DNA of 64,000 bases from an uncultured Rhodospirillaceae bacterium (GCA_913020445.1 CAJWAR010000003.1:1-64000); one strand, 5' to 3'. Shown: positions 8,303 through 17,177, numbered from the stretch's first letter. Numbers and translations are program-made. The notes: generated by a model not told the origin, from the letters alone.

Positions 8303-9540
8303 TCAACCAAAGTGGCCGAACCCATGCCGACACCAACGCAGAGTGTGGCGAGACCGTAGAACGGTTTGTCTTTCGGCATGTCCGGTGCGCGCCGTTTCAT
8401 CTCATGCATCAGTGTCACGAGAATGCGGGAACCTGAGCAGCCGGTCGGATGGCCAAGCGAAATCGCGCCGCCATTGACGTTGGTTATTGCCGGATCAAGG
8501 CCAAGCTGGCGCATACAGCCTAGCGCCTGAGATGCAAAGGCTTCGTTCAACTCAACCAGACCAATGTCGTCGATGGTGAGGTCAAAGCGCTTGAGTAATT
8601 TCTCGGTCGCTGGCACCGGGCCGTAAGCGAAATGGCTGGGGTCGGTACCGGCACTGGCTGAGCCCACCCAGCGCAAGAGCGGTTTGAGACCAAGCTCGTC
8701 CGCTTTGTCCTTGCTTGCCAGCAACAAAGCCGCCGCACCATCATTGATGCCGCTTGAGTTGCCCGCTGTTACTGAGCCGTCTTTTTTAAACGCCGGGCGC
8801 AACTTGGCGAGGCTTTCGGTATCGATGGCGAGCTCATACGAGCCGTTGGATTTTTCGTAGCGCGGATGCTCATCCGTATCAACAATGACGGGATCACCGC
8901 GGCGCTGGGGTACGGCGATCGGCAAAATCTCATCTTTGAATTTACCGTCATTAATGGCCGCGATGGCACGGGTATGGCTTTCCAAGGAATAAGCGTCCTG
9001 ATCGTCGCGGCTGATCTGCATTTCTTCGGCGATGACCTCGGCACCTTCACCGAGGCTGACAATCGGATACATCTCATCCATTTTCGGATTGTTGAAACGC
9101 CAGCCAACTGTGGTATCCCACATTTTAGGGGCTGCGGTGGTTGGCAGCCGATCCGGCTTCATCATCGACCAAGGGGCGCGGCTCATGCATTCAACGCCGG
9201 AGCCAATCGCCAAATCGCCTTCACCGACCAGAATGGTCTTGGCGGCCAGATTGACGGCTTCCAAAGCTGATGAGCAGTTGCGATTAACCGTGGTGCCCGG
9301 CACTTCTTTGGGCAGGCCGGCGAGCAATACCGACATGCGGGCGACGTCGCGATTGTCCTCACCGCCTTGGTTGCCGCAGCCGGCATAAACTTCGGTTAAC
9401 AGCGCCGGATCAATGCCGGTGCGCTCGATCAGTGCTTTGTAGGTTTCAGCGAGCAGATCATCGGGCCGGACGCTCGATAGCGCGCCACCCATTTTTCCAA
9501 TTGGCGTGCGTACGCCATCAACGATTACGACTTCGGTCAT
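8284..9540 (-). CDS. Acetyl-CoA acyltransferase (thiolase)
   Basis: A 418-residue thiolase. The acylated nucleophile is Cys89 in [13 protein letters not shown]. The second active-site elements are the NEAFA loop, the [10 protein letters not shown] histidine loop and the C-terminal general-base cysteine in [10 protein letters not shown]. The N-terminal [16 protein letters not shown] resembles the beta-ketoadipyl-CoA thiolase (PcaF) and FadA branches. The reaction is CoA-dependent cleavage of a 3-ketoacyl-CoA, or the reverse condensation. It lies between the VOC gene and the CaiB-type transferase, probably in one operon. The acyl-chain specificity is not decided by sequence. Confidence 0.95.
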   Translation of the reverse strand: MTEVVIVDGVRTPIGKMGGALSSVRPDDLLAETYKALIERTGIDPALLTEVYAGCGNQGGEDNRDVARMSVLLAGLPKEVPGTTVNRNCSSALEAVNLAAKTILVGEGDLAIGSGVECMSRAPWSMMKPDRLPTTAAPKMWDTTVGWRFNNPKMDEMYPIVSLGEGAEVIAEEMQISRDDQDAYSLESHTRAIAAINDGKFKDEILPIAVPQRRGDPVIVDTDEHPRYEKSNGSYELAIDTESLAKLRPAFKKDGSVTAGNSSGINDGAAALLLASKDKADELGLKPLLRWVGSASAGTDPSHFAYGPVPATEKLLKRFDLTIDDIGLVELNEAFASQALGCMRQLGLDPAITNVNGGAISLGHPTGCSGSRILVTLMHEMKRRAPDMPKDKPFYGLATLCVGVGMGSATLVEWIGDR

Positions 9541-9609
9541 GGTAAATTCCTCTTGGTGCCGGTTTGGTGTTTGTGTTTGGTATTTGTTGAGGACGTTATA
9601 TAGCAGTTA

Positions 9610-10164
9610 TTAGACTTCGTCGACGACTGCTTCCTCGATGCGTTTACCGGTGTAAGAGACAAATGTTCCGTCGTCATCAATGGTCGCCATATCGCAGAAA
9701 ATTTCGAGCCGGTGGCCATCCGGGTCGAGCACATAAAAACTTTCGTTTTCGCCCCAGGAGCCCTCGCCGCGTGGATCGTGGGCGCTATGAACAACGGGGC
9801 CACGAATAATCTCTAAACCCATTTCCTTGACCCGCTCTTGCATTTCCAGCCAGGCGTCCCGGTCCTGACATTGCCAGGCGAGGTGGTGAAACAGCGTTGT
9901 GCCTTCGATATCATCTTGTTCGTTGCGGCGGCGGTATTTTTTGCCGGGCGTATGGGCGAGCACCATATCGTGGTGATTGTTCTGGATGCGCAGGAACGCA
10001 AGCTCAACCTGAATGGCTTCAACTTCACCGGCTTCATGACGTTCGGATAATTTGTAGCCAAACAATTGGCGGTAGAAGGCGATAGATTTTTCCATATCGG
10101 ATACTTCCAGCGCCATATGATGAAACAGTTTGATCGGATTTTTCTTTTTGTTGTCTTGGGCCAT
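9610..10164 (-). CDS. VOC-superfamily (glyoxalase/extradiol dioxygenase fold) protein
   Basis: A 184-residue protein with two paired beta-alpha-beta-beta-beta modules. It starts FHHMALEVSDMEKSIAFYRQ, with a candidate metal His, then has FHHLAWQCQDRDAW and the terminal metal-ligand segment FYVLDPDGHRLEIF, where the Glu is the usual metal ligand. The family includes extradiol dioxygenases, glyoxalases and epimerases such as methylmalonyl-CoA epimerase. The length fits a single-domain lyase or dioxygenase. It is the first gene of the VOC-thiolase-CoA-transferase operon, so a role in processing the same substrate is likely. The specific reaction is unknown. Confidence 0.85.
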   Translation of the reverse strand: MAQDNKKKNPIKLFHHMALEVSDMEKSIAFYRQLFGYKLSERHEAGEVEAIQVELAFLRIQNNHHDMVLAHTPGKKYRRRNEQDDIEGTTLFHHLAWQCQDRDAWLEMQERVKEMGLEIIRGPVVHSAHDPRGEGSWGENESFYVLDPDGHRLEIFCDMATIDDDGTFVSYTGKRIEEAVVDEV

Positions 10165-10248
10165 GATGAAAACTCTAATTTGGACATTCGAATAATTCTA
10201 ATCAGCGCATACTACTGATCCAAATAAATAAAGCCAGCCAAATTTTAC

Positions 10249-10275
10249 ATTAAATCCCACATTATGGGATTTAAT
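10249..10275. promoter_or_regulatory. Long palindrome upstream of the VOC-thiolase-CoA-transferase operon
   Basis: ATTAAATCCCA (10249-10259) and TGGGATTTAAT (10265-10275) are perfect 11-base inverted arms around the 5-base spacer CATTA. It lies about 85 bases upstream of the VOC start on the minus strand and 22 bases past the MOSC stop. No T-run follows on the transcribed strand, which favours an operator over a terminator. Its core (CA-ATTATG) resembles the palindrome beside the IclR gene at 4640-4656, but shared regulation is only a guess. Confidence 0.5.
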
Positions 10276-10296
10276 AATTTAACCCGGGTTGACTTA

Positions 10297-10836
10297 TTAC
10301 ACTATTTCAAGAGGTAAATGCGGCTCTGGGGGCAGTTCTACGCTTATGGCGACCCCGGCGCGGATTTCACCGCCTGCGAGCACGATCCCCATAATACCCG
10401 CTTTAACAATAAGCTTGCCGTCGGCATCTTTGTCGAGGGTCGCCTGCATCAGGCCGGCTTGAAAATCATCGAGTTGATAGCATGGATTGCGCAAACCCGT
10501 TATTTCAATGCAGGCCTCGCCGATTTTCAGTTGCGCACCTGTGGGCAGGCCTAAAAGATCGATACCTTCCGTGGTAATGTTCTCCCCGATTTGCCCCGGC
10601 AGAAGATCAAAGCCCTGAGGTCTTAGTTCTTCAAACAATTCGGTGTGGATCAGATGTACTTGTCTTAAATTAGGCACTGTCGGATCCTTTTTCATGCGGT
10701 GGCGATGCTTAACGGTCTTACCATTATGGGCATCACCCTCAACGCCCAAGCCTTCGATGAGACGAATGCTGTCCTGAACTGGTTTGGAAAACGTGTATTC
10801 GGCGGCGCGGCTGACAGCGATTACGTGACCTGACAT
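10297..10836 (-). CDS. MOSC-domain protein
   Basis: A 179-residue single MOSC domain (molybdenum cofactor sulfurase C-terminal-like). It has GLGVEGDAH near residues 28-36, LRQVHLIHTELFEEL, PGQIGENITTEGIDLLGLP and the EITGLRNPCYQLDDF segment with the conserved Cys expected to carry a persulfide or bind a molybdenum centre. Related stand-alone proteins (YiiM, YuaD type) detoxify N-hydroxylated bases or act in cofactor metabolism. I chose the ATG at 10836, which has AAGAGG upstream, over an in-frame TTG at 10866. It has no functional link to its neighbours that I can see. Confidence 0.88.
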   Translation of the reverse strand: MSGHVIAVSRAAEYTFSKPVQDSIRLIEGLGVEGDAHNGKTVKHRHRMKKDPTVPNLRQVHLIHTELFEELRPQGFDLLPGQIGENITTEGIDLLGLPTGAQLKIGEACIEITGLRNPCYQLDDFQAGLMQATLDKDADGKLIVKAGIMGIVLAGGEIRAGVAISVELPPEPHLPLEIV

Positions 10837-11043
10837 TTGACGAAGTATCCTCTTACTTGGTCCCAAAGTGATAGATAACTGCTAAATCAGTAACCCATGG
10901 TAAGGCCGAGTGAAACCGGAATTGTCTTTGATGTATGGAGTTAAACGACGTCAACGCTATTTGTAAGACAGTTTCAGCGTTGAAAGGCCAAATGGAAACA
11001 GCTACCGTACTTTGCTTTATTTAGCATCTAGGGAGAGATCGAA

Positions 11044-11925
11044 ATGACTAAAATCGGCTTCATCGGCGTCGGCAATATGGGTGGCCCGATGGCCCTTAAT
11101 TTGGCTACAGCCGGACACGACGTGTGCGCCTTCGATCTTGTTCAGGCCAGTTTGGATGCCGTCGTCGGTGATGGCGTTCGGGCAGCAGGATCCAACGCCG
11201 ACGCAGTTAAAGGCGCGGATGTGGTCATCACGATGCTGCCGGCCGGCGGGCATGTTGATGCTGTTTACGCTAACGACGTATTGCCCAATGTTTCCTCTGA
11301 GGTTCTTTTGATGGATTGCTCAACCATCGATATGGCAACCTCAAAGGCCGTCCACGAGGCAGCGGCTGAAAAAGGCTGTCTGATGGTCGATGCCCCGGTT
11401 TCCGGTGGCGTCAAAAAAGCGGTAGATGGTTCCCTGACGATGATGGTCGGCGGCAGTGACGAAGCCTTTGCGGCCGCTAAACCTTACTTGGATGTAATGG
11501 GGGCAAATATTTTTAACTGCGGTGATGCCGGTGCCGGTCAGGCGGTGAAAATGTGCAACAACATGATGCTTGGTATTCAGATGGCGTCAACCGCCGAAGC
11601 GTTTGTCTTAGGAGAGAAGCTGGGCATCGATCCTGAGAAGATGTTTGAGGTCATTAATGTCTCATCCGGACAATGCTGGTCATTGAGCAGTTATTGCCCG
11701 GTTCCGGGCCTGGTCCCAAGCGCGCCGTCAAATAACAATTTCGAAGGCGGCTTTGGCACAACGCTGATGCTGAAAGACATGAATTTGGCCTTGGAAGCAG
11801 CGAAAGCTGTAAATGGATCGGCGAAAGTCGCCGAAATGGCGACCTCCATCTACCAGGATTATCTAGAGGAAGGCTCGGGCGGCAAGGACTTTTCCGGCAT
11901 TATCGAGCTTATCCGGAAAGGTTGA
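11044..11925 (+). CDS. mmsB: 3-hydroxyisobutyrate dehydrogenase
   Basis: A 293-residue member of the beta-hydroxyacid dehydrogenase family. The N-terminal NAD-binding motif is IGFIGVGNMGGPMALNL, the substrate-binding segment is VDAPVSGGVKKA (about residues 117-128), and the catalytic Lys lies in GAGQAVKMCNNMMLG (about 170). The insertion SSGQCWSLSSYCPVPG is typical of true MmsB rather than tartronate semialdehyde reductases. It oxidises 3-hydroxyisobutyrate to methylmalonate semialdehyde in valine breakdown. GGGAGAGATCGAA precedes the ATG. It is monocistronic here. Confidence 0.92.
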   Translation: MTKIGFIGVGNMGGPMALNLATAGHDVCAFDLVQASLDAVVGDGVRAAGSNADAVKGADVVITMLPAGGHVDAVYANDVLPNVSSEVLLMDCSTIDMATSKAVHEAAAEKGCLMVDAPVSGGVKKAVDGSLTMMVGGSDEAFAAAKPYLDVMGANIFNCGDAGAGQAVKMCNNMMLGIQMASTAEAFVLGEKLGIDPEKMFEVINVSSGQCWSLSSYCPVPGLVPSAPSNNNFEGGFGTTLMLKDMNLALEAAKAVNGSAKVAEMATSIYQDYLEEGSGGKDFSGIIELIRKG

Positions 11926-12103
11926 CTGGCATCACAACCGCCGGTGGTTTATTGTAATATTCCTCCAGGACGAAGGGCTTTTCGAACTGGGTGCGGCGCT
12001 TGACTGTCGTTTAGTTGTTTCAACCATCGCCAGAATTGGTTACCATGGTGATGAATTTAATCGTTTTTTTGAAAACGCAATTTAGTTGCGGAATAGATCA
12101 AAG

Positions 12104-12427
12104 ATGTCGTTAAAAAATATGAAATTGAAATTTCTGGCTGGCGTAGGACAAAAACTGCGCGCTGAACATGCCCGCCGGCAGGGTCCACCACCGCAAAACA
12201 AAGGTGCCAAAACCGCCGAAGGTCAGCTTACCGGTATCGAATACAGAACCACCGGTTCGGCCACTGAAATTGAAGAATGGCTGGAAGCTAATGCGAAAGG
12301 TAAATGTATCGTTGGCATTGAAGAGATGGACGATCAACATCATGTGAAGACATTAAAAATATTATTTGAGCTGGAAGAAGACAAAGCCATTTTTCTGGCA
12401 GAATATTCTGGTAAAAAAACTTTTTAG
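12104..12427 (+). CDS. Small hypothetical protein
   Basis: A 107-residue protein I do not recognise. The start is taken as the ATG at 12104 (MSLKNMKLKFLAG); an in-frame TTG at 12086 would add six residues. It has a basic, Pro/Gln-rich N-terminal part (residues 15-40, RRQGPPPQNKGAK). A compact acidic alpha/beta part follows, with ATEIEEWLEANAKGKCIVG and the strand-rich end KILFELEEDKAIFLAEYSG. No signal peptide or membrane segment is evident. It stands alone between mmsB and the cold-shock gene, both about 180-260 bases away. It is probably a real soluble cytoplasmic protein. Confidence 0.55.
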   Translation: MSLKNMKLKFLAGVGQKLRAEHARRQGPPPQNKGAKTAEGQLTGIEYRTTGSATEIEEWLEANAKGKCIVGIEEMDDQHHVKTLKILFELEEDKAIFLAEYSGKKTF

Positions 12428-12683
12428 TATTTTTAGCTAATTCTTGCCGGGCACAACACTCGAAGATTTATCCAACATTTTTAAATGTTTATTAGATTGC
12501 AAGTGATCGTTTGACGATTATTTGGCGAATTTATCTATTTTGTTCGGGCCCCAGATCTGTAATCGCTCTCGATTACACATCAACCCTTCTCAAAGGACTA
12601 TAAATATTTGAAATAAAAAGCTTTCAATCGACGCCCGAATGCGTCACAAACGCACTTCGTTTTTTTTTGATAAGGTAAATACT
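12428..12683 (+). promoter_or_regulatory. Long AT-rich leader upstream of the cold-shock gene
   Basis: This 256-base non-coding stretch precedes the csp start. Cold-shock genes usually have a long 5' untranslated region that acts as an RNA thermometer. A TTGACG at 12511-12516 followed by AT-rich sequence around 12532-12541 is a possible promoter, but the spacing is not ideal. A transcript from there would have a leader of about 140 bases. No firm secondary structure can be assigned by eye. Confidence 0.3.
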
Positions 12684-12893
12684 ATGTCTACAGGTACTGT
12701 TAAATGGTTCAACCCAACTAAAGGTTATGGTTTTATTGAGCCAGAAGACGGCGGCAAAGATGTTTTTGTTCACATCTCAGCTGTTGAACGCGCCGGCATG
12801 TCGACGCTACGTGAAGGTCAGAAAGTCGATTACGAAGTAGTCGAAGGCCAGAACGGAAAATCATCTGCTGAAAACTTAGTCGCTAACGACTAA
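12684..12893 (+). CDS. cspA: Cold-shock protein, CspA family
   Basis: A 69-residue single cold-shock domain. It carries both RNA-binding motifs: RNP1 as KGYGFIEP (residues 13-20) and RNP2 as DVFVHISAV (about 26-34), after the standard [12 protein letters not shown] start. It binds single-stranded RNA and DNA and acts as an RNA chaperone in the cytoplasm. The ATG at 12684 is chosen because it begins the domain exactly and has AAGG upstream; a longer in-frame extension from 12639 has no homology to the family. It is followed by two strong hairpins. Confidence 0.96.
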   Translation: MSTGTVKWFNPTKGYGFIEPEDGGKDVFVHISAVERAGMSTLREGQKVDYEVVEGQNGKSSAENLVAND

Positions 12894-12903
12894 GTTGTTA
12901 TTT

Positions 12904-12928
12904 AAAGACCCGCAATTTTGGGTCTTTT
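12904..12928 (+). terminator. Rho-independent terminator after the cold-shock gene
   Basis: AAAGACCC (12904-12911) pairs perfectly with GGGTCTTT (12920-12927) across the 8-base loop GCAATTTT, ending in a run of four T. It begins 10 bases after the csp stop. Confidence 0.75.
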
Positions 12929-12929
12929 A

Positions 12930-12950
12930 AAGCCACCGTCTGGGTGGCTT
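12930..12950 (+). terminator. Second tandem hairpin after the cold-shock gene
   Basis: AAGCCACC (12930-12937) pairs perfectly with GGTGGCTT (12943-12950) around a five-base loop, immediately after the first hairpin. There is no T-run, so it may be a backup terminator, or protect the end of a very abundant short mRNA. Confidence 0.5.
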
Positions 12951-13035
12951 AGTTGACTTCAATCGGGACGCGGAGGATGCTCGTGAGACCACTTTCGTCG
13001 CTCCCGCAGTCAATTTCATTCTCACCTAACTTATT

Positions 13036-13893
13036 CTAGAGAAATTCTTTCATCAGCCTCTGGTACTCAGAGTCGCGGGTGACTTGTTTCATCAGATCGC
13101 TTGAGGCGACGTTCTCAATTTCTGATGGGGGCACGCCATCGCGTAAGGCTTTCAATGTTGCATAAATTGCCTGGACGCCAGCTGCAAACGGCTGATGGCT
13201 TTGCAAGCAAATGCGCACGCCTTTACTGGCAAGATAGGGGCGGTCGCCAATTTCGGTGCCGCGTGGGGCGATAAATATTGGCAACGATACGTTGGCGTTC
13301 AGCAGCTCAATTTGTTCCTGGGTACTGACGCCGGCAAAAAACAAAACATCAACGCCCGCCGCTTCGTAAGCCTTAGCACGCGCTATGGCATCTTCATTAT
13401 CGGTAATAGCAAAAGCGCTGGTGCGCGCTGCTATCACCAGATCACCATCTTGGCGGCCCTCAAGGGCTGCTTTCATTTTATTGGCCCCTTCGTCAATCGA
13501 GAGCAATCTGGTGGAACCCACTGTACCGTGCGGCTGCGGTAAATCCGTATCCTCGATGGTAAGTGCGGCGACGCCGGCGGTTTCGAGCTCTTCCACGGTC
13601 CGCTTAACATTCAGCGCATTGCCGTAGCCATGATCGGCATCGACGAGCAGCGCCAGATCGCCAGCGCGGCAAATTCGATATGCTTGCCCGGCAAACTCTG
13701 AAAGCGTGAGCACAATGAGGTCAGGGGCGCCAAGCACCGTCATTGATGCAACAGAGCCGGCAAACATACCAACTTCGAAGCCCAAATCTTCGGCAATGCG
13801 CGCTGAGATCGGATCAAAAACCGATCCCGGATGCACACATTGATCGCTGCCAAGGAGGGCGCGAAATCTTTGCCGTCTTGCTGTCCAATTCAT
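13036..13893 (-). CDS. Oxaloacetate decarboxylase-like protein (isocitrate lyase/PEP mutase superfamily)
   Basis: A 285-residue TIM-barrel protein from the ATG at 13893; an in-frame TTG at 13923 is less likely. Key stretches are HPGSVFDPISARIAEDLGFE, ADHGYGNALNVKRTVEELE with the Mg-binding Asp, and ALTIEDTDLPQPHG. It lacks the KRCGH catalytic Cys loop of isocitrate and methylisocitrate lyases. It instead follows the pattern I recall for Pseudomonas PA4872, a cytoplasmic oxaloacetate decarboxylase. The expected reaction is oxaloacetate to pyruvate plus CO2 with Mg2+. It is monocistronic. Compare the lyase at 30852, which keeps the KRCGH loop. Confidence 0.82.
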   Translation of the reverse strand: MNWTARRQRFRALLGSDQCVHPGSVFDPISARIAEDLGFEVGMFAGSVASMTVLGAPDLIVLTLSEFAGQAYRICRAGDLALLVDADHGYGNALNVKRTVEELETAGVAALTIEDTDLPQPHGTVGSTRLLSIDEGANKMKAALEGRQDGDLVIAARTSAFAITDNEDAIARAKAYEAAGVDVLFFAGVSTQEQIELLNANVSLPIFIAPRGTEIGDRPYLASKGVRICLQSHQPFAAGVQAIYATLKALRDGVPPSEIENVASSDLMKQVTRDSEYQRLMKEFL

Positions 13894-14067
13894 AGTACTA
13901 TCGCCTGTCTGGGGGAGGGCCAAAGCGGCCGTCTGATGGATTGCTATTAATTGCCAATTTTAATATGTGCAGCTTAACTGAAAGTTTCAGGTGTTTCTAT
14001 GGTGACTCGGATGTAATTATTGTGTTATTTATGATCTATTCTATTTTTAAGAGTAAGATTTTATTCA

Positions 14068-14877
14068 ATGAAGTTAATGCCTCAAATTATCCTTCTATCC
14101 ATTTTATTGGTTATCGGCAGTGCTGAAATCCATGCCCAAAAACCAGCACGTGACACCTTTGGCAAAGATCTCGGTACGGCGAGCTGGGGAGCCTTAAAAT
14201 TATCACAAAGCCAATTGAGCTTCACCGGTGATGATTCTGTCATAGTGAGGCGTGAAGGCCGCAATCTGCCTAATCGATATCAGGAAAGGCTTTTTATTAA
14301 GAACTATGGCCGAATTAACTATGATGAGCTTTTTACCGGTCAATTCGGTAGCACCTTTATGCCGCAAGACTATCTCGTGGCTATGGCAAATCGCAGCACC
14401 AAGAAGCTGGGTGTTCAGATTTTCAAGAATGAGCTCAAGAAAACTGATTATGAAGAAGGTCATTTATTTTATGCAACCAAATCCAGCTCTTCTCATATCT
14501 GTTTTTCCTTCAATGCACATTTTGGCGAAACCAGTACGTACGGGTTTTTGGGCAACAAGCATTTGCGCGGCGGTGCTTGCTTAAGGATTAGCCATGCTGA
14601 GGCAAAAGGCTTGGAAAATCGCATGCTGGCGCTGCTCAACTCCATTAAACATGATGAGGGCGAATTAAATAAAATGCGTGGTGCGCGGCAGGAAAATAAA
14701 AATCGGCGCGAGCGAAAAAAAGAAGAAATTCAGCGCAACGTAGAGATTGAGATCGATCAACGCAAAATTGACTCTGTCCGCGATAAATTCAATGAGACCA
14801 AGCCGTCAATTTCAAACGATGCACCAAAGCGAGACTTAGCTTTCTGTTTTAAAAATCCTGGTAAATGCAAAAATTGA
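14068..14877 (+). CDS. Secreted hypothetical protein with a charged C-terminal helix
   Basis: A 269-residue protein I do not recognise. Residues 1-23 form a signal peptide (hydrophobic ILLSILLVIGSAEIHA, then QKPA). The mature N-terminal half is a mixed alpha/beta region with two cysteines (ICFSF and GGACLRI) that could form a disulfide. From about residue 185 a long, highly charged Lys/Arg/Glu helix (NKNRRERKKEEIQRN) suggests a coiled coil. A C-terminal CFKNPGKCKN contains two more cysteines. It is followed 16 bases later by another secreted unknown, so the two are probably co-transcribed. Location is likely periplasmic. Confidence 0.65.
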   Translation: MKLMPQIILLSILLVIGSAEIHAQKPARDTFGKDLGTASWGALKLSQSQLSFTGDDSVIVRREGRNLPNRYQERLFIKNYGRINYDELFTGQFGSTFMPQDYLVAMANRSTKKLGVQIFKNELKKTDYEEGHLFYATKSSSSHICFSFNAHFGETSTYGFLGNKHLRGGACLRISHAEAKGLENRMLALLNSIKHDEGELNKMRGARQENKNRRERKKEEIQRNVEIEIDQRKIDSVRDKFNETKPSISNDAPKRDLAFCFKNPGKCKN

Positions 14878-14893
14878 TAAGTGAGTATTAAAT

Positions 14894-15964
14894 ATGTTTT
14901 TCAAATTCAGTGTAGGTATTTTTGTCGCAATTTTCATGATCGCTACTGCTCAACCAGGCCACGCCGAACCAATTAAAATAATCAGCTCCTGCAAGGCGAT
15001 GTATCAAGAATACAAAGATTGGGATGAGTACCGGAAATCTTTTGCTTATACCTACCAAGGTGGGGAAGCCTCATGTGGCTTTGATTTAGACGATGATTCA
15101 GCGCTGCAGAAATGTGAAGAAACCCGCCGGGATAACAATTACCTGTCTTATTACAGCAAAACGCTTCTGCCGCCGTGCAAAATCTATGCGGAATCACCGT
15201 CCAAGAAGACCGGTGGCGTCATTTGGGATGAAGCTAGTTTTCAGGCTGCCAGTCAGAAATTTATGGCGGCGCGCGCAGCAAAACGAAAAGCCGGCGATCT
15301 CAAGACAATCCTCCAGGAACTGCCGCTCTTTATGTACCGTGAAAAACTCCGCCAATATGTGATCGACCATGAAGAAGATACTCATTGGGCGATTGCGTCA
15401 ACGCCGCGTAAATGTCCCAGCCAAACCTATATTACCTGGCGAGGCCCTGATCTGGATGCTGCTAAAAAGCGGGCTTTAGGCAAATGCGATGCGTCCTTGG
15501 CAAAACGATATCCCGACTGGGCGAAATATTCGAACAACGAATGCACCTGCCAATTGGTCATGACAGATGGCAAATTAGTGGCGCCGAAGAAGAAAATACC
15601 GGGTCTGCTGACGACCGTTGTCACCATGCTCTTTGAACAGGGCGAACAATCTGTTGTTTTGCGGGGTATGCTCGAATTTGAGATTGGCAAGTTAAAGCCG
15701 CAATTGCTGCGCCTGCTTAACCCGGATGGCAATTTAATTTGCGGCGGAAAAATGAACCCAAGTTTAAACGATGACGGCACCTTTAGTGCGTCCTGCAAAG
15801 CTCTTGGCTTCAATGCTAAAGGGATTACCCAAATTATCACCAGTGGTAAAACCCATTCCTTCGGCAGCGGCAAAACCGATCAAGGTGGCCGGTTCATCTT
15901 TGTGACCAACCTTATGCCGGATGAGGCAGCGGAAAAATATCCGGATTATTTCGGCCAAAAATAA
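14894..15964 (+). CDS. Secreted cysteine-rich hypothetical protein
   Basis: A 356-residue protein without a family I can name. A signal peptide covers residues 1-24 (FVAIFMIATAQPGHA). The mature part contains several cysteines in paired spacing: SSCKAM, ASCGFD, LQKCEE, PPCKIY, RKCPSQ, GKCDAS and NECTCQL. This suggests disulfide bonds formed in the periplasm. A middle segment, HWAIASTPRKCPSQTYITWR with an alternating AAKKRALGKC helix, recalls repeat units in which small Cys-bearing helices alternate with strands. The C-terminal 100 residues (ICGGKMNPSL, ASCKALGF) are beta-rich. It probably forms a two-gene unit with the preceding secreted protein. Confidence 0.65.
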   Translation: MFFKFSVGIFVAIFMIATAQPGHAEPIKIISSCKAMYQEYKDWDEYRKSFAYTYQGGEASCGFDLDDDSALQKCEETRRDNNYLSYYSKTLLPPCKIYAESPSKKTGGVIWDEASFQAASQKFMAARAAKRKAGDLKTILQELPLFMYREKLRQYVIDHEEDTHWAIASTPRKCPSQTYITWRGPDLDAAKKRALGKCDASLAKRYPDWAKYSNNECTCQLVMTDGKLVAPKKKIPGLLTTVVTMLFEQGEQSVVLRGMLEFEIGKLKPQLLRLLNPDGNLICGGKMNPSLNDDGTFSASCKALGFNAKGITQIITSGKTHSFGSGKTDQGGRFIFVTNLMPDEAAEKYPDYFGQK

Positions 15965-16054
15965 CAGCGTCCAATAAATTATCTCCAGGTGTAGTCGCAA
16001 GTTGTTTCTCGTCGTATAAGTCTAGCTATCTGTTGGTAATTAAGGGCGAGATAG

Positions 16055-16273
16055 ATGAGCAACAATTTGGAACTAGTGCAGCGGGTAAGCGAGCTGGAAG
16101 CCCATGCGGCGCATCAGGAAGGCATCATTCAGGATTTAAGTGACGGCATTGCCAAGCAATGGGAGAGCCTTGATGTGCTCACCCGCACGGTTGAGATGCT
16201 TAAAGATCAATTACTCAATCTTGAGGATGGCGTTCAAGCGATTTTGCCGGATAAACCGCCACCGCATTATTGA
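16055..16273 (+). CDS. slyX: SlyX family protein
   Basis: A 72-residue protein that is almost all heptad-pattern coiled coil (RVSELEAHAAHQEGIIQDL, then MLKDQLLNLED) and ends in the characteristic Pro-rich PDKPPPHY tail. Length and tail match SlyX. The family is widespread in proteobacteria but its molecular function is not established. It is a short single-gene unit 64 bases before the next gene. Confidence 0.85.
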   Translation: MSNNLELVQRVSELEAHAAHQEGIIQDLSDGIAKQWESLDVLTRTVEMLKDQLLNLEDGVQAILPDKPPPHY

Positions 16274-16337
16274 CCCGGGAGAACTGCTCGGGCACATTCC
16301 CAGTTAAATTAAATTTAGATAGATTATGGAGTACAAT

Positions 16338-17177
16338 ATGGGGCGGCTTGACGGAAAAGTAGCGGTTATCACTGGGGCGACCAGCGGGATCGGTTTGCGC
16401 ACAGCGGAAATGTTTGTCGCCGAAGGTGCCTCTGTCGTGCTGGCGGCCCGGCGCGAAGAAGAGGGCGCTGCCATTCAGCAACGGCTCGGCGAGAACACAC
16501 TGTTTGTCAAAACGGATGTCATCCAGGAAGAGGATATCGCCAATCTTGTGCAGGCCTCGGTCGACCGGTTCGGCGCTATTGATGCTTTTTTCTGCAATGC
16601 CGGTGCCGGCGGCGTGCTGCAAAAAATTTCCGACATTGATGTTGAGGAGTTTGACCGCTCGGTTGATATTCTGCTCAAAAATGTTTTCTTTTGCTACAAG
16701 CATGTGACCAAGCAGATGCGCCAAAATGGCGGCGGCAGTATAGTCGCCAATGCCAGCGTCGCCGCGACTTTGGGCGGTTTTTCATCACATTTCTATAGCG
16801 CCATGAAAGCGGGCGTCGTCAGTCTTACCCGCAGTGTCGCCATCGAAGTTGCTGAAGCCAATATCCGGGTGAACACAGTATCGCCCGGCGGCATTGCCAC
16901 CGGTATTTTTGGCAAAAGCCGGGGCATGAGCGATCAAGAGGCCGATGAAGTTGCGGCCCGGGTCGAAAAAGTGTTTGCTGGCCGCCAGCCAATCCCACGC
17001 GCTGGTACGCCTGATGATATTGCCAATGCGGTGCTGTTTTTATGCAGCGATGAAGCGAGCTTTATCACCGCCCAGGATATTATTATTGATGGCGGCGCGA
17101 CATCGGGGCGCTGGGGCGAAACTTTGCAAAAAGCCAACGCCGATATTCGCCGCGCAATCTCGGGAGAAGACGATTAG
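16338..17177 (+). CDS. Short-chain dehydrogenase/reductase
   Basis: A 279-residue classical SDR. The cofactor motif is VITGATSGIG (residues 9-18), the structural motif CNAGAG follows (about 85), and the catalytic triad is Ser in NASVAA with YSAMK (Tyr and Lys, about 154-158). Arg in AARREEE after beta-2 suggests NADP preference. The ATG at 16338 has GGAG six bases upstream; the in-frame ATG at 16326 overlaps that ribosome-binding site and is less likely. The substrate is unknown. Its stop overlaps the stop of the convergent GFA-family gene by three bases. Confidence 0.9.
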   Translation: MGRLDGKVAVITGATSGIGLRTAEMFVAEGASVVLAARREEEGAAIQQRLGENTLFVKTDVIQEEDIANLVQASVDRFGAIDAFFCNAGAGGVLQKISDIDVEEFDRSVDILLKNVFFCYKHVTKQMRQNGGGSIVANASVAATLGGFSSHFYSAMKAGVVSLTRSVAIEVAEANIRVNTVSPGGIATGIFGKSRGMSDQEADEVAARVEKVFAGRQPIPRAGTPDDIANAVLFLCSDEASFITAQDIIIDGGATSGRWGETLQKANADIRRAISGEDD

